A stretch of DNA of 64,000 nucleotides from Paenibacillus xylanilyticus (GTDB lineage Bacteria; Bacillota; Bacilli; Paenibacillales; Paenibacillaceae): the NCBI RefSeq assembly GCF_013359935.1, contig NZ_JABMCB010000173.1:55567-119566 (forward strand), written 5' to 3'. The notes beneath the pieces were generated by a model. The model did no database searches, had not been told where the DNA came from, and saw only the letters and a list, made by a program, of their open reading frames with translations. Shown piece after piece: positions 19,040-27,248 of this stretch. Within the stretch, counting starts at the first letter, position 1; every line of letters begins with the position of its first letter. A program made the translations under genes and the position numbers.

Positions 19040-20875
19040 TTACGATTGCTGCTCCAATGCGAGCAATTGCTCCTTGGTTTGCAGACCGCCTACATAACCT
19101 ACCAGGGTACCGTCTTTTCCGCTGATGCGGTGACAGGGAATAATAATCGGAATCGGATTTTTGCTAATGGCATCCAGAACTGCGCGAACAGCTTTGGGCC
19201 TTCCGATCGTTTCCGCAACCTGCTGGTGTGATGAGGCCTCTCCATAAGATATATCGGACAGGACTTGCCAGACTTGTAGCTGGAACGGTGTTCCAAGCAA
19301 ATCCAGCTGTAATTCGAAGGATTTTCGTTCTCCGGCAAAATACTGCTGCAGCTGCTTGGCAGCTTCGCTCAGCTTCTCTTCATTTTTCTCATACCGATAT
19401 TCGCCAATCCAGGTTCGGGCCCATTGCTGCAGGTGAGCCTCACGCACATGGAACGCTCCAAAATCAATATGACACAGGCCTTTATCCGTAGCACACAGAG
19501 TAAGTGTACCAATCGGTGTCAGCACTTCATCATAATATACCGGCGTGCCATGAAGTCCGGTGACGGCTGAAGGCTTCCACGCAGCGGCCTCCTGTTTTTT
19601 CGGTTGCCCGGGCGGATTGAAATTCGTATCAGCCGGTTCATTCTTCTGTTCTTCTTGCTGCTTGTCACTTACTAGCCCAACCTGGGGCTTATCGGGTAAG
19701 GACCCGGACGAACGGAGTCGCTCCTTGGCCTTCTGCAGCATACTTAGCACGTTCCCATCTTGTTCGTTAGCGGCAGCTTCCCCAATTGCTCTCATTGCGT
19801 CTTCTCCTCCAATTCTGCTCAGCGCCCAGGCTGCGGTTCCCCGCAGCTCAGGACGCGGATCACGCTTCAGTACCTCCGTCAGCTTCGGCACAGCGCTTTT
19901 GTCTTTGAAATTACCAAGTGCGATGACCGCGTTGCGTTGAATCGGCTTCTTGCCCCGCCAGGCGGCGGAGCTCTGACCGAATCGTTCCTTGAACTCACGG
20001 TTGCCGATATCCAGCAGCGGCAGCAGCAGCGGCTTCACAATCTCCGGATCGGGCTGCAGGTCGGGATGGTGATCCCAGTTTTTGCCCCGATTCTTCGGAC
20101 AGACGATCTGACATGTATCACAACCGTACAGACGGTTGCCTATTTTTAACATAAACTCTTCATCCACGAACCCTTTCGTCTGGGTTACAAAAGAAATACA
20201 CCGCTGAGCATTCAATTGCCCCGGACCCACCAAAGCTCCAGTCGGACAGGCATCAATGCATTTCGTACATTCTCCGCAATCTTCCGTCACCGGTGTATCC
20301 GGCTGAAAGGGAATGTTCGTCACCAGTTCACCAAGATAGATCCATGACCCAAACTTGGGTGAAATGATGGAACAGTTTTTGGCGCTGAAACCAATGCCAG
20401 CCCGCTGGGAGACTGCACGGTCAACAAGTGCACCTGTATCCACCATGCTCTCAATCATGGCCTCTGGTACCCGTTCACGTATAAAGTTCACCAGCTTGTC
20501 CATCGCTTCGCGCAGCACATGGTGATAATCCCGCCCCCATGCCGAACGGGCCAAAATGCCACGATACGCGCCAGGCTCCGACTTCGGTGGATTGATCATC
20601 TTCGATGGATATGCCACAGCTATCGCAATGAGTGAGGCCGGCTCGCCTTCCTTCAAAGCAGGACGCACCCTTTTCTCAATATCCGGCTCTTCAAATCCAG
20701 ACTCATAACCGTTAGCCCGATGCTGCTCCAGCAGTGATTTTAATGACACAAAGGGCTCTGCTGAAGCAAAACCGACATCATCAATGCCCAGTCCGGGAGC
20801 AGCTGCCTTGATCTCCTGTTTCAACTGTTCCCACACAGAACCAGCCTGAGCCGCCCCGGTCTGTACGCTCGTCAT
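19040..20875 (-). CDS. queG: Fusion of epoxyqueuosine reductase QueG and O6-alkylguanine-DNA alkyltransferase Ogt
   Basis: A 611-residue single frame. Residues 1-385 are QueG, which reduces epoxyqueuosine to queuosine in tRNA: VDTGALVDRAVSQRAGIGF near 145-163 with the conserved Asp, cobalamin-binding region, two [4Fe-4S] sites (C200, C203, C206, C210; C226, C252, C255, C259), then HEAT-like repeats (310-385). A Gln/Lys/Pro-rich linker (390-440) joins a complete Ogt domain (445-611) with the suicide cysteine C581 in IPCHRISG and the GYVGGLQTK end motif. The two activities act on different nucleic acids. A one-base error joining two genes cannot be ruled out by eye. Confidence 0.93.
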   Translation of the reverse strand: MTSVQTGAAQAGSVWEQLKQEIKAAAPGLGIDDVGFASAEPFVSLKSLLEQHRANGYESGFEEPDIEKRVRPALKEGEPASLIAIAVAYPSKMINPPKSEPGAYRGILARSAWGRDYHHVLREAMDKLVNFIRERVPEAMIESMVDTGALVDRAVSQRAGIGFSAKNCSIISPKFGSWIYLGELVTNIPFQPDTPVTEDCGECTKCIDACPTGALVGPGQLNAQRCISFVTQTKGFVDEEFMLKIGNRLYGCDTCQIVCPKNRGKNWDHHPDLQPDPEIVKPLLLPLLDIGNREFKERFGQSSAAWRGKKPIQRNAVIALGNFKDKSAVPKLTEVLKRDPRPELRGTAAWALSRIGGEDAMRAIGEAAANEQDGNVLSMLQKAKERLRSSGSLPDKPQVGLVSDKQQEEQKNEPADTNFNPPGQPKKQEAAAWKPSAVTGLHGTPVYYDEVLTPIGTLTLCATDKGLCHIDFGAFHVREAHLQQWARTWIGEYRYEKNEEKLSEAAKQLQQYFAGERKSFELQLDLLGTPFQLQVWQVLSDISYGEASSHQQVAETIGRPKAVRAVLDAISKNPIPIIIPCHRISGKDGTLVGYVGGLQTKEQLLALEQQS

Positions 20876-20930
20876 GTTCTCTTCCCTCTCTTCTTCTCCA
20901 CTCTTATTTACTAAACAGTGAACGCCCGCC

Positions 20931-20952
20931 TCACTCGGGAGGACAGGCGTTT
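20931..20952 (-). terminator. Weak hairpin after lepB
   Basis: AACGCC/GGCGTT stem with an imperfect interior, about 95 bases after the signal peptidase stop. T tract weak. Confidence 0.4.
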
Positions 20953-21047
20953 ATATCGATATACGATCCGCGTATACCCTATTTAAATGGATAAGGGGCA
21001 ATATATTTGACGCAAAATGCAGTCCAAAGTTTCCTCATCCCAACATT

Positions 21048-21623
21048 TTACAGTTTCTTGATTTCAGAAAACGGCCAGAAAATAAACTCGGCTCTCCCAA
21101 CAATCTCACTGGACGTGATACTCCCAAATACACGACTGTCCTTGCTTTTGCCTTCATGACGGTTATCCCCCATCACAAAATAATGATCGTCCTCAAGCGT
21201 GATCGGTCCAAAATCAGGGTCCTGCACCTCGGTATCCGTATACGTCTCTGCCTGCTGTTCTCCATTCACGTACAAATGGTGATCACGAACTTCAACCGTA
21301 TCCCCCGGAAGTCCAACAATTCTTTTGACCAAAAAATCCTTTTTCTCCACACCCTCACTGGGGTCCCGCAGCACAATGACATCAAACCGGGATGGTTTTC
21401 CAAAGTCATATACAATCTTGTTCACAAACAAACGGTCACGCTCGACCAGTGTCGGCTGCATGGACTGACCCTTGACCATCGACAGATTAAACACAAACAG
21501 ATTGAGCAGCATCATAATCACAAAAGCAATAACGATGGTCTTCACCCAGTCCCACAGCTCTGCTGCCCAGGACTTGCCCGGCTGTTCAGACCCTGTCTTA
21601 TCGCTGCGGTCTTCGACATTCAT
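21048..21623 (-). CDS. lepB: Type I signal peptidase (SipS/LepB-like)
   Basis: A serine-lysine protease that removes signal peptides on the outer face of the membrane. A single membrane anchor (about residues 25-46) is followed by VKGQSMQPTL with catalytic S54, the KRIVGLPGD box with catalytic K100, and YFVMGDNRHEGKSKDSR. Length 191 residues, normal for Gram-positive types. I start at the internal ATG (MNVEDRSDK) because the longer TTG frame to 21674 has no ribosome site. The true start is uncertain by those 17 residues. Upstream lies an unlinked GNAT gene. Confidence 0.95.
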   Translation of the reverse strand: MNVEDRSDKTGSEQPGKSWAAELWDWVKTIVIAFVIMMLLNLFVFNLSMVKGQSMQPTLVERDRLFVNKIVYDFGKPSRFDVIVLRDPSEGVEKKDFLVKRIVGLPGDTVEVRDHHLYVNGEQQAETYTDTEVQDPDFGPITLEDDHYFVMGDNRHEGKSKDSRVFGSITSSEIVGRAEFIFWPFSEIKKL

Positions 21624-21796
21624 ATGCTCTGTAGAAGGTATATTGGAGTTCAAAAGGGACACCTCGTTTATCAATTTTGTTCCAAATAAGGCGAAAATAC
21701 TCCCTCTAAGTCTATCTCATTTGCGAGAGTGAAACAATTGGTTATGAAGACCAATACCTGAGTCATAATTGGCAGAGTACCATCATACAAATAGAA

Positions 21797-21835
21797 AGGC
21801 ATATCCCCACGTGGTTACGTTGAAAGGATATGCCT
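21797..21835 (-). terminator. Terminator-like hairpin after the GNAT gene
   Basis: A 10-bp stem AGGCATATCC and complement. Confidence 0.55.
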
Positions 21836-21882
21836 AATATAAAATGAAAATCTGTTTTATTTCTTTTTTTAATCATTCAAAC

Positions 21883-22308
21883 CTAAGCTTTGGACAAAAT
21901 ACTAAGCTTCTGAAAAGCACTTAATATCCGATTGGCACCGTAACCCATAGCTTCATACAGAGGCATGGCTGCTTTGTTGTGCTCATCACCCGCGACCCAT
22001 ATTTGGCTGACTTTCCGTTGCTGGAAACGTTGCTCCATGGCCTCGACAAGTTTTTTACCGACTCCACGGCGACGATAGTCTGGATGGACCGCAATACGGT
22101 AGATGCATCCCTGGTTGTGATCAATCGTACCGATCAAGGCGCCGACGAGGTCTCCCTCTTCTTCCGCAACCATAATCAGGTCAGAATCCCATGACAATTG
22201 ACGGGCAAACGGGCCCATCGTGTTCTCATAACACTCTTCCGATAGTGCAACCTGGAGAAGCTCCGTCATCTGGCTTGCATCACTCAACTGAAAGGAACGA
22301 ACGTGCAT
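21883..22308 (-). CDS. GNAT-family N-acetyltransferase
   Basis: A 141-residue single-domain acetyltransferase. The acetyl-CoA motif A is clear in IYRIAVHPDYRRRGVGKKLVEAMEQ, followed by motif B features (AMPLYEAMGYGANR). Substrate cannot be read; relatives include ribosomal-protein and small-molecule acetylases such as YpeA. It is a single gene with a hairpin after it and no operon partners. Confidence 0.9.
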   Translation of the reverse strand: MHVRSFQLSDASQMTELLQVALSEECYENTMGPFARQLSWDSDLIMVAEEEGDLVGALIGTIDHNQGCIYRIAVHPDYRRRGVGKKLVEAMEQRFQQRKVSQIWVAGDEHNKAAMPLYEAMGYGANRILSAFQKLSILSKA

Positions 22309-22349
22309 GTCTTAAATCTCCCTTTTCGTTAGCTTAGATGAGGTTTTAC

Positions 22350-22369
22350 AAAAAGGGGAACCCCTTTTT
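22350..22369. repeat. 20-bp palindrome
   Basis: AAAAAGGGG and CCCCTTTTT arms around AA. The centre is too short for a stable hairpin loop without opening pairs. Confidence 0.55.
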
Positions 22370-22467
22370 ACCAAAAACCCAATGTTCGAATAATGACAAA
22401 AAACGAGAAAATACCGCTTCTCCGTCAATTAAACCATACTTTCCGCCATAAAACACGCATTTTCTTT

Positions 22468-22482
22468 TGAAAGCGCTTAATT
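22468..22482 (+). promoter_or_regulatory. cre-like site (weak)
   Basis: TTGAAAGCGCTTAAT fits the CcpA consensus apart from one conserved position (A where C is expected). It lies 360 bp from sodA, so relevance is doubtful. Confidence 0.25.
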
Positions 22483-22843
22483 GTAACCGTTTACATCCGA
22501 ATATTAATCTTTTTGCCTATTAATTCACTGGAAACCACATAAATATATTCATAATGGGTAAAATATGTTTGTTATCTCGAGTCATGCATTTGATCAACGC
22601 CTCAGGGGACTTAATAAACAAAAATGTTGCTTAATTAGCCCGAATGCGGTTTAATATTAGTGGCAAGGGTATTATTACATATGTACCTGGGCAATTTGCA
22701 TAAATCCAAATGAGCGACTTCCAATCAGCAAGATATAGATCGAAATGATTCTATTTGTCTCCATCTTGTACCCGGGAGCGGTTTGAAACGAATTATGCAA
22801 AATGCTGACTTAAAAATTTAAAATCTCAGGAGGTATTTTCACT

Positions 22844-23455
22844 ATGGCTTTTCAATTACCGGCACTTCCTTACGCTAACGACGCACTGGAACCACATATC
22901 GATGCACAAACGATGGAAATCCACCACGATCGCCATCACAATACTTATGTAACTAACCTTAACGCAGCTCTGGAAAGCGCTCCTGAACTGCAAGAAAAAA
23001 GCTTGGAAGATCTGATTGCTAACCTTGACAGCGTACCAGAAAGCATCCGCACAGCGGTTCGCAACAATGGTGGTGGGCATGCTAACCACAGCCTGTTCTG
23101 GGAAATCATCGGACCTAACGGTGGCGGCGCTCCTACTGGCGAGATCGCTGCTGCAATTGACAGCGAACTGGGCGGCTTTGACAAATTCAAAGAAGACTTT
23201 GCAAAAGCAGCTACAACTCGTTTCGGTTCCGGTTGGGCTTGGCTCGTTGTTGGTAAAGACGGCAAACTGTCCATCACCAGCACACCTAACCAAGACAGCC
23301 CGCTCTTCGAAGGTCTGACTCCGGTTCTGGGTCTGGACGTATGGGAGCACGCTTACTACCTGAAATATCAAAACAAACGCCCTGACTACATTGGCGCTTT
23401 CTGGAATGTAATCAACTGGGATGAAGTAAACAAACGTTACGCAGCAGCGAAATAA
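22844..23455 (+). CDS. sodA: Manganese superoxide dismutase SodA
   Basis: A 203-residue Fe/Mn superoxide dismutase of standard length converting superoxide to peroxide and oxygen in the cytoplasm. Metal ligands appear as H27 in MEIHHDRHH, the His in ANHSLFW, and Asp and His in [14 protein letters not shown]. The NGGGHANH segment and SGWAWLV with NQDSP place it with Mn types. AGGAGG precedes the ATG and a strong terminator follows. Paralogue of the fused dismutase at 14.0-15.3 kb. Confidence 0.98.
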   Translation: MAFQLPALPYANDALEPHIDAQTMEIHHDRHHNTYVTNLNAALESAPELQEKSLEDLIANLDSVPESIRTAVRNNGGGHANHSLFWEIIGPNGGGAPTGEIAAAIDSELGGFDKFKEDFAKAATTRFGSGWAWLVVGKDGKLSITSTPNQDSPLFEGLTPVLGLDVWEHAYYLKYQNKRPDYIGAFWNVINWDEVNKRYAAAK

Positions 23456-23470
23456 GACTGCCTGCCTATA

Positions 23471-23513
23471 AGAAGAGCCTGATTCAGTCATTGCGACTGA
23501 ATCAGGCTCTTCT
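23471..23513 (+). terminator. Terminator after sodA
   Basis: A long perfect stem beginning AGAAGAGCCTGATTCAGTC, followed by GTTTTGT. Confidence 0.9.
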
Positions 23514-23570
23514 GTTTTGTGGTTTGCTTTTATAGTTTACGATCTATATATTTCTTGTTGTAGTTGAGGC

Positions 23571-23600
23571 AAGTTAAGTTAAGTTAAGTTAAGTTAAGTG
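23571..23600. repeat. Pentanucleotide tandem repeat (AAGTT x5 plus AAGTG)
   Basis: Five exact AAGTT units and one variant lie between the sodA terminator and the mutY stop codon. It is noncoding. Confidence 0.85.
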
Positions 23601-23606
23601 AAGCAA

Positions 23607-24917
23607 TCATTCACTCACTTCATCATAGGCGCCAGCAAAATAACTGCTGAGCAGCTTCAGAAAGACATTAGGAAATGCCAGCTTCTCCATATCCTTGGGC
23701 CCAATCCAGCGATAGATGAGCCCGTCCCCCTTGCCCGTCTGAGTCAGGGCAGAGTTAATGGATGCTTCGGCAGCTTCCGGAAGCATTTCCCCGTCCAGAT
23801 CCGATGCTGAACGAGCAGCATCAAGCACGGAAGCAGCCATCTCCTTGGTTGCCGCCTGTACCTCGTAGGCGGCTCTGGCTTCCGCAGCGATCAGCGGAAG
23901 CTCGTCACTGCCCTGGTCCTGCTCGGTGCACTTGTACACCTGCAGGTTCCATACAATGTGGCTGAACACATGCTCCGCATGAGTAGCCAGCCCCTCCGGG
24001 CGGGCGGCGAAGCCCTCCGCCCACAGACTGCCGGCCAGCAATGCCATGGCCGGCTCATCGGCCAGCGGCCCCGCCACCTTGCCGGCTGCGGCGGGCGCCG
24101 CCAGCACATGCGGCAGCTCCCACATGCGGGCTAACAAGCCCGTCGCTGGGCGCTGGCGCACAAGCACTTGGCCGCGATGCTTGCCGCGGCCCTCCACCAG
24201 GGCGACCAGCCGCTGCTCAGGGCGCGGCGGCTTCGCCTTGGTCTTGACCGGCAGCGTAAGCTCCCGTCCGGCGATGCGTCCGGAACATTGCTCCATGACC
24301 GGGCAAGTCAGGCAGTGCGGCGCTTTTGGCGTGCACACCAGCGCACCAAGTTCCATCAGCGCCTGATTGAAATCACGCGCCCGCCCTTCCGGAATGAGCT
24401 CCCCTGCGAGCTCTTCCATCAACACCCGGGTGCTGCCCTTCATAATGTCCTCATCAATGAGGAAGTATCGGGACAGTACCCGCATGACATTGCCATCTAC
24501 CGCAGGCTGCGGCTGGTTGAAGGCAATGCTGAGAATGGCCCCGGCTGTGTACGGGCCCACTCCTTTTAACGCAAATACCGCCTGTTTGTCCTGCGGCATT
24601 TCTCCCCCATGCAGCTCCATTACCTGTCTAGCAGCCGCCTGAAGATTGCGTGCACGGGAATAATAGCCCAGGCCCTCCCAGTTTTTCAATACATCCTCTT
24701 CCGGCGCTTCAGCCAATGCCTGAACTGCCGGGAAATTGGCGATAAAACGGTTAAAGTACGGTATAACTGTATCCACCCGAGTCTGCTGAAGCATAATTTC
24801 CGATACCCACGTAAAATAGGGATTATGATGACGACGCCAAGGCAAGTCCCGTCTATTGATCATGTACCAATCCAGCAAATTTACACTGAAATGTTGCTTT
24901 TGTTCCATTAAACCCAT
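23607..24917 (-). CDS. mutY: A/G-specific adenine glycosylase MutY
   Basis: A 436-residue repair enzyme that removes adenine opposite 8-oxoguanine. The HhH-GPD domain has catalytic E40 in VSEIMLQQT, the hairpin LKGVGPYTAG, and D141 in AVDGNVMRV. The [4Fe-4S] cluster is C195-X6-C202-X2-C205-X5-C211. The C-terminal NUDIX-like 8-oxoG recognition domain (from about 230) carries Ala/Gly-rich inserts encoded by markedly GC-rich DNA (about 24000-24250), which makes it longer than the usual 350-370 residues. Confidence 0.96.
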   Translation of the reverse strand: MGLMEQKQHFSVNLLDWYMINRRDLPWRRHHNPYFTWVSEIMLQQTRVDTVIPYFNRFIANFPAVQALAEAPEEDVLKNWEGLGYYSRARNLQAAARQVMELHGGEMPQDKQAVFALKGVGPYTAGAILSIAFNQPQPAVDGNVMRVLSRYFLIDEDIMKGSTRVLMEELAGELIPEGRARDFNQALMELGALVCTPKAPHCLTCPVMEQCSGRIAGRELTLPVKTKAKPPRPEQRLVALVEGRGKHRGQVLVRQRPATGLLARMWELPHVLAAPAAAGKVAGPLADEPAMALLAGSLWAEGFAARPEGLATHAEHVFSHIVWNLQVYKCTEQDQGSDELPLIAAEARAAYEVQAATKEMAASVLDAARSASDLDGEMLPEAAEASINSALTQTGKGDGLIYRWIGPKDMEKLAFPNVFLKLLSSYFAGAYDEVSE

Positions 24918-24969
24918 ATTTCCGTCCTCTCCTGTTACCTACCTATTCATGAAACTCCCGTCTTCCGGT

Positions 24970-25368
24970 CTACTTGTCCGTCTTCTCCACAATGGCAAAC
25001 GCCGCTGCAAGCTCTGTCTGATGCGTAATGCTGAGATGAATGTCATACTGTTGATCATACGGTAATTGAAGCCGTTCCCATGCCTGGCTCGACAACGTGG
25101 CAACCGGACGGCCCTTTTCGTCAGGCAGCACTTCGATGTCCGTAAAACTCATAACACTACCGATGCCGCAGCCAAATGCCTTGGATACGGCTTCTTTTGC
25201 TGCAAACCGGCCAGACACAAATTCAGTTATCCTTCTCCCTCGTTCAGCTGCCAGTTTCCGCTCAGCCGGAGTCAAAATTCGATTCAAAAATGCTTCGGCA
25301 TGACGACCGGACAGCAGCTTGTGCATGCGTCCAATCTCCAGCACATCGTTTCCAATTCCATATATCAT
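24970..25368 (-). CDS. acpS: Holo-[acyl-carrier-protein] synthase AcpS
   Basis: A 132-residue phosphopantetheinyl transferase that activates acyl carrier protein from CoA. Catalytic residues are D8 in GIGNDVLEI and E59 in GRFAAKEAVSKAFG, with the typical LSITHQTELAAAFAIV end. Normal length. It lies 52 bp upstream of mutY on the same strand; cotranscription is possible. Confidence 0.97.
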   Translation of the reverse strand: MIYGIGNDVLEIGRMHKLLSGRHAEAFLNRILTPAERKLAAERGRRITEFVSGRFAAKEAVSKAFGCGIGSVMSFTDIEVLPDEKGRPVATLSSQAWERLQLPYDQQYDIHLSITHQTELAAAFAIVEKTDK

Positions 25369-25560
25369 TAACGATTCACCCGCTTAATCTTTTATGCTGT
25401 ATTGAATCTTTAATTGTCTCTATGATCCGCTGCTAATCCGAACACGTATTCTATTGTAGCAGGAGGTGCATCCAGAAGCGAGTACCTCGCCGACATTACC
25501 ATTTATGTTAAAATAAGAATCCGGAGCACATCTTGTATGAATGCCGTTTATAATACAGCA

Positions 25561-25595
25561 AAAAGAGTCGCTGCCTGACGCAGTGACTCTTTTTC
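25561..25595 (-). terminator. Terminator after nadE
   Basis: AAAAAGAGTC and GACTCTTTTT arms make it functional on either strand; it lies 46 bases after the nadE stop. Confidence 0.85.
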
Positions 25596-25640
25596 GTTCA
25601 CATATTTAACCATTCATCATGTAAATTTAGCAACCACATT

Positions 25641-26450
25641 TTAGATGCCTGGGATGGCATTACGTTTGTGGTGAGTGCGTGTATAGAAAGCTTCAAGACG
25701 TTCCTGCGCAGCAGGGTTAATTTGCTTGCCTTCCAGATAGTCACTGTTATCGTCATAGGAAATGCCCAGTTCCTTCTCATCTGTTTGGCCTTCCCATAAT
25801 CCTGCCGATGGTGCTTTGTCCAAAATCTCCTGTGGCACACCTAAATAAGCAGCAAGCTGACGAACCTGACGTTTGTTCAGGCTGCTCAGCGGTGTAATGT
25901 CAACGGCTCCATCGCCCCACTTCGTGTAAAAGCCAGTGATTGCTTCAGATGCATGATCCGTGCCCACTACCAAGAGGTTTTCTTCAAAAGAAAGGGCATA
26001 TTGCATTACCATGCGTGTTCTTGCTTTGACGTTCCCTTTACCCTGCGGAGTCATATGACGGGGGCTGCCCATCGATTTGAAGCCCTGTTCCACTTCCAGT
26101 GCGATCTCGTTAACCGCATCTTCAATGTTGGTTTCCACCACATGTTTCAGGTCGAACGCTTTTGCTACTGCATAGCTGTGATCAATATCGGATTGTTCAC
26201 CGTATGGCTGGAACACACCCAGTGTTTTGTATTCCTGGTTATTCTCGGCCGTAAGCTCGTCTGTTGCCTTTTTACACAGCGCTGCAGCTACCGCACTATC
26301 AATTCCGCCACTGATGGCAATGAGCAGTCCCTTGGTGCCCGAGTTTTTCACATACGATTTCAGAAAGTCAACGCGTTTGCGGACTTCCTCTTCTTCATTA
26401 ATGCTTGGCTTAACCTTCAACTCAGCGATGATCTGTTGTTGCAAACTCAT
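25641..26450 (-). CDS. nadE: Ammonia-dependent NAD+ synthetase NadE
   Basis: A 269-residue enzyme making NAD+ from deamido-NAD, ATP and ammonia. The P-loop SGGIDSAV near residue 46 and GTDHASEAITGFYTKWGDGAVDITPLSSLNKRQVRQLA are diagnostic. GLWEGQTDEKELGISYDD is also typical. There is no N-terminal glutaminase domain, so it uses free ammonia. The length matches Bacillus NadE. Single gene with its own terminator. Confidence 0.98.
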   Translation of the reverse strand: MSLQQQIIAELKVKPSINEEEEVRKRVDFLKSYVKNSGTKGLLIAISGGIDSAVAAALCKKATDELTAENNQEYKTLGVFQPYGEQSDIDHSYAVAKAFDLKHVVETNIEDAVNEIALEVEQGFKSMGSPRHMTPQGKGNVKARTRMVMQYALSFEENLLVVGTDHASEAITGFYTKWGDGAVDITPLSSLNKRQVRQLAAYLGVPQEILDKAPSAGLWEGQTDEKELGISYDDNSDYLEGKQINPAAQERLEAFYTRTHHKRNAIPGI

Positions 26451-26542
26451 CGTTCAACACACCCCGTTTCTAATAATAATGAAATTTGATGTCCAGCTTG
26501 AAAGGTCCGAATGGTTCAATAACCTTATTTTTTCAAAATGAA

Positions 26543-26582
26543 ACGCCCCGGCATCGGTCATCCGAAGGGCGGGGCGCTTTTT
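26543..26582 (-). terminator. Terminator after the bacilliredoxin gene
   Basis: GC-rich stem with AACGCCCCG and CGGGGCG arms, interrupted centre, T-rich on both sides. Confidence 0.7.
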
Positions 26583-26589
26583 GAGCTGC

Positions 26590-27024
26590 TTAACGGCAGT
26601 AACGGTCAAACGCATTGGTGAGCTCAGCCGCGATTTCCTCCGCAGAACGATCTTCCACTTGGTGACGCTCGATAAAGTGAACGAGTTCACCGTCTTTCAT
26701 CAGAGCGATGGAAGGTGAAGATGGAGGATACGGTGCAAAATACTCGCGCGCTTTTGCTGTAGCTTCTTTGTCCTGTCCGGCAAATACCGTGTACAGGTGA
26801 TCCGGTGTAATATCGTGCTGAAGTGCTTGGGATACACCTGGACGACATTGCCCTGCTGCGCATCCACACACCGAGTTAATGACAACCAGTGCTGTACCTT
26901 TTGCATCCGGCAGACTTGCCTCAACTTCCTCAGGGGTACGCAATTCCTGAATACCCAGACGAGTCAGCTCATCCCGCATCGGTTGAACCATATCTTTCAT
27001 GTATTGATCAAATGACATCGACAT
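26590..27024 (-). CDS. brxB: BrxA/BrxB-family bacilliredoxin
   Basis: A 144-residue thiol protein that removes bacillithiol from oxidised protein cysteines. The CGC active site is present (C53 and C55 in NSVCGCAAGQC) with an extra cysteine at C60. MSMSFDQYMKDMVQPMRDEL at the N-terminus matches the family. The ATG chosen has AAGGAG eight bases upstream; a GTG three codons earlier is too close to it. BrxA and BrxB paralogues cannot be told apart here. Presence implies bacillithiol in the organism. Confidence 0.92.
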   Translation of the reverse strand: MSMSFDQYMKDMVQPMRDELTRLGIQELRTPEEVEASLPDAKGTALVVINSVCGCAAGQCRPGVSQALQHDITPDHLYTVFAGQDKEATAKAREYFAPYPPSSPSIALMKDGELVHFIERHQVEDRSAEEIAAELTNAFDRYCR

Positions 27025-27248
27025 TTGTTTCACTCCTTATGAATGGTTGTTCTATTATTTCGGGGAAAATGTAAAGACCTGGGTAATCCGCATTCATCAT
27101 CGCTACCAGCATACAAAACATGGATTTTGATGATGTTGCTATCCCTATTATACATCCCCAAGCAATGAAAGCAAGGATGAGACACCGCCTGCGGTAAGGC
27201 TTCTTTCATAATAGTATGTCTTGTACCCTGGCAAAATATGCTGAACGC

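Larger units (their letters stand above)
22309..22843. other. Intergenic region upstream of sodA, 535 bp
   Basis: AT-rich. It contains a 20-bp palindrome (22350-22369), a catabolite-repression-like site (22468-22482), and the ribosome site AGGAGG for sodA. I find no gene or structured RNA in it. Confidence 0.6.

Noticed and set aside
22468..22482. Strong catabolite-repression control of sodA
   Set aside because: The cre-like match breaks a conserved position and lies 360 bp from the gene.
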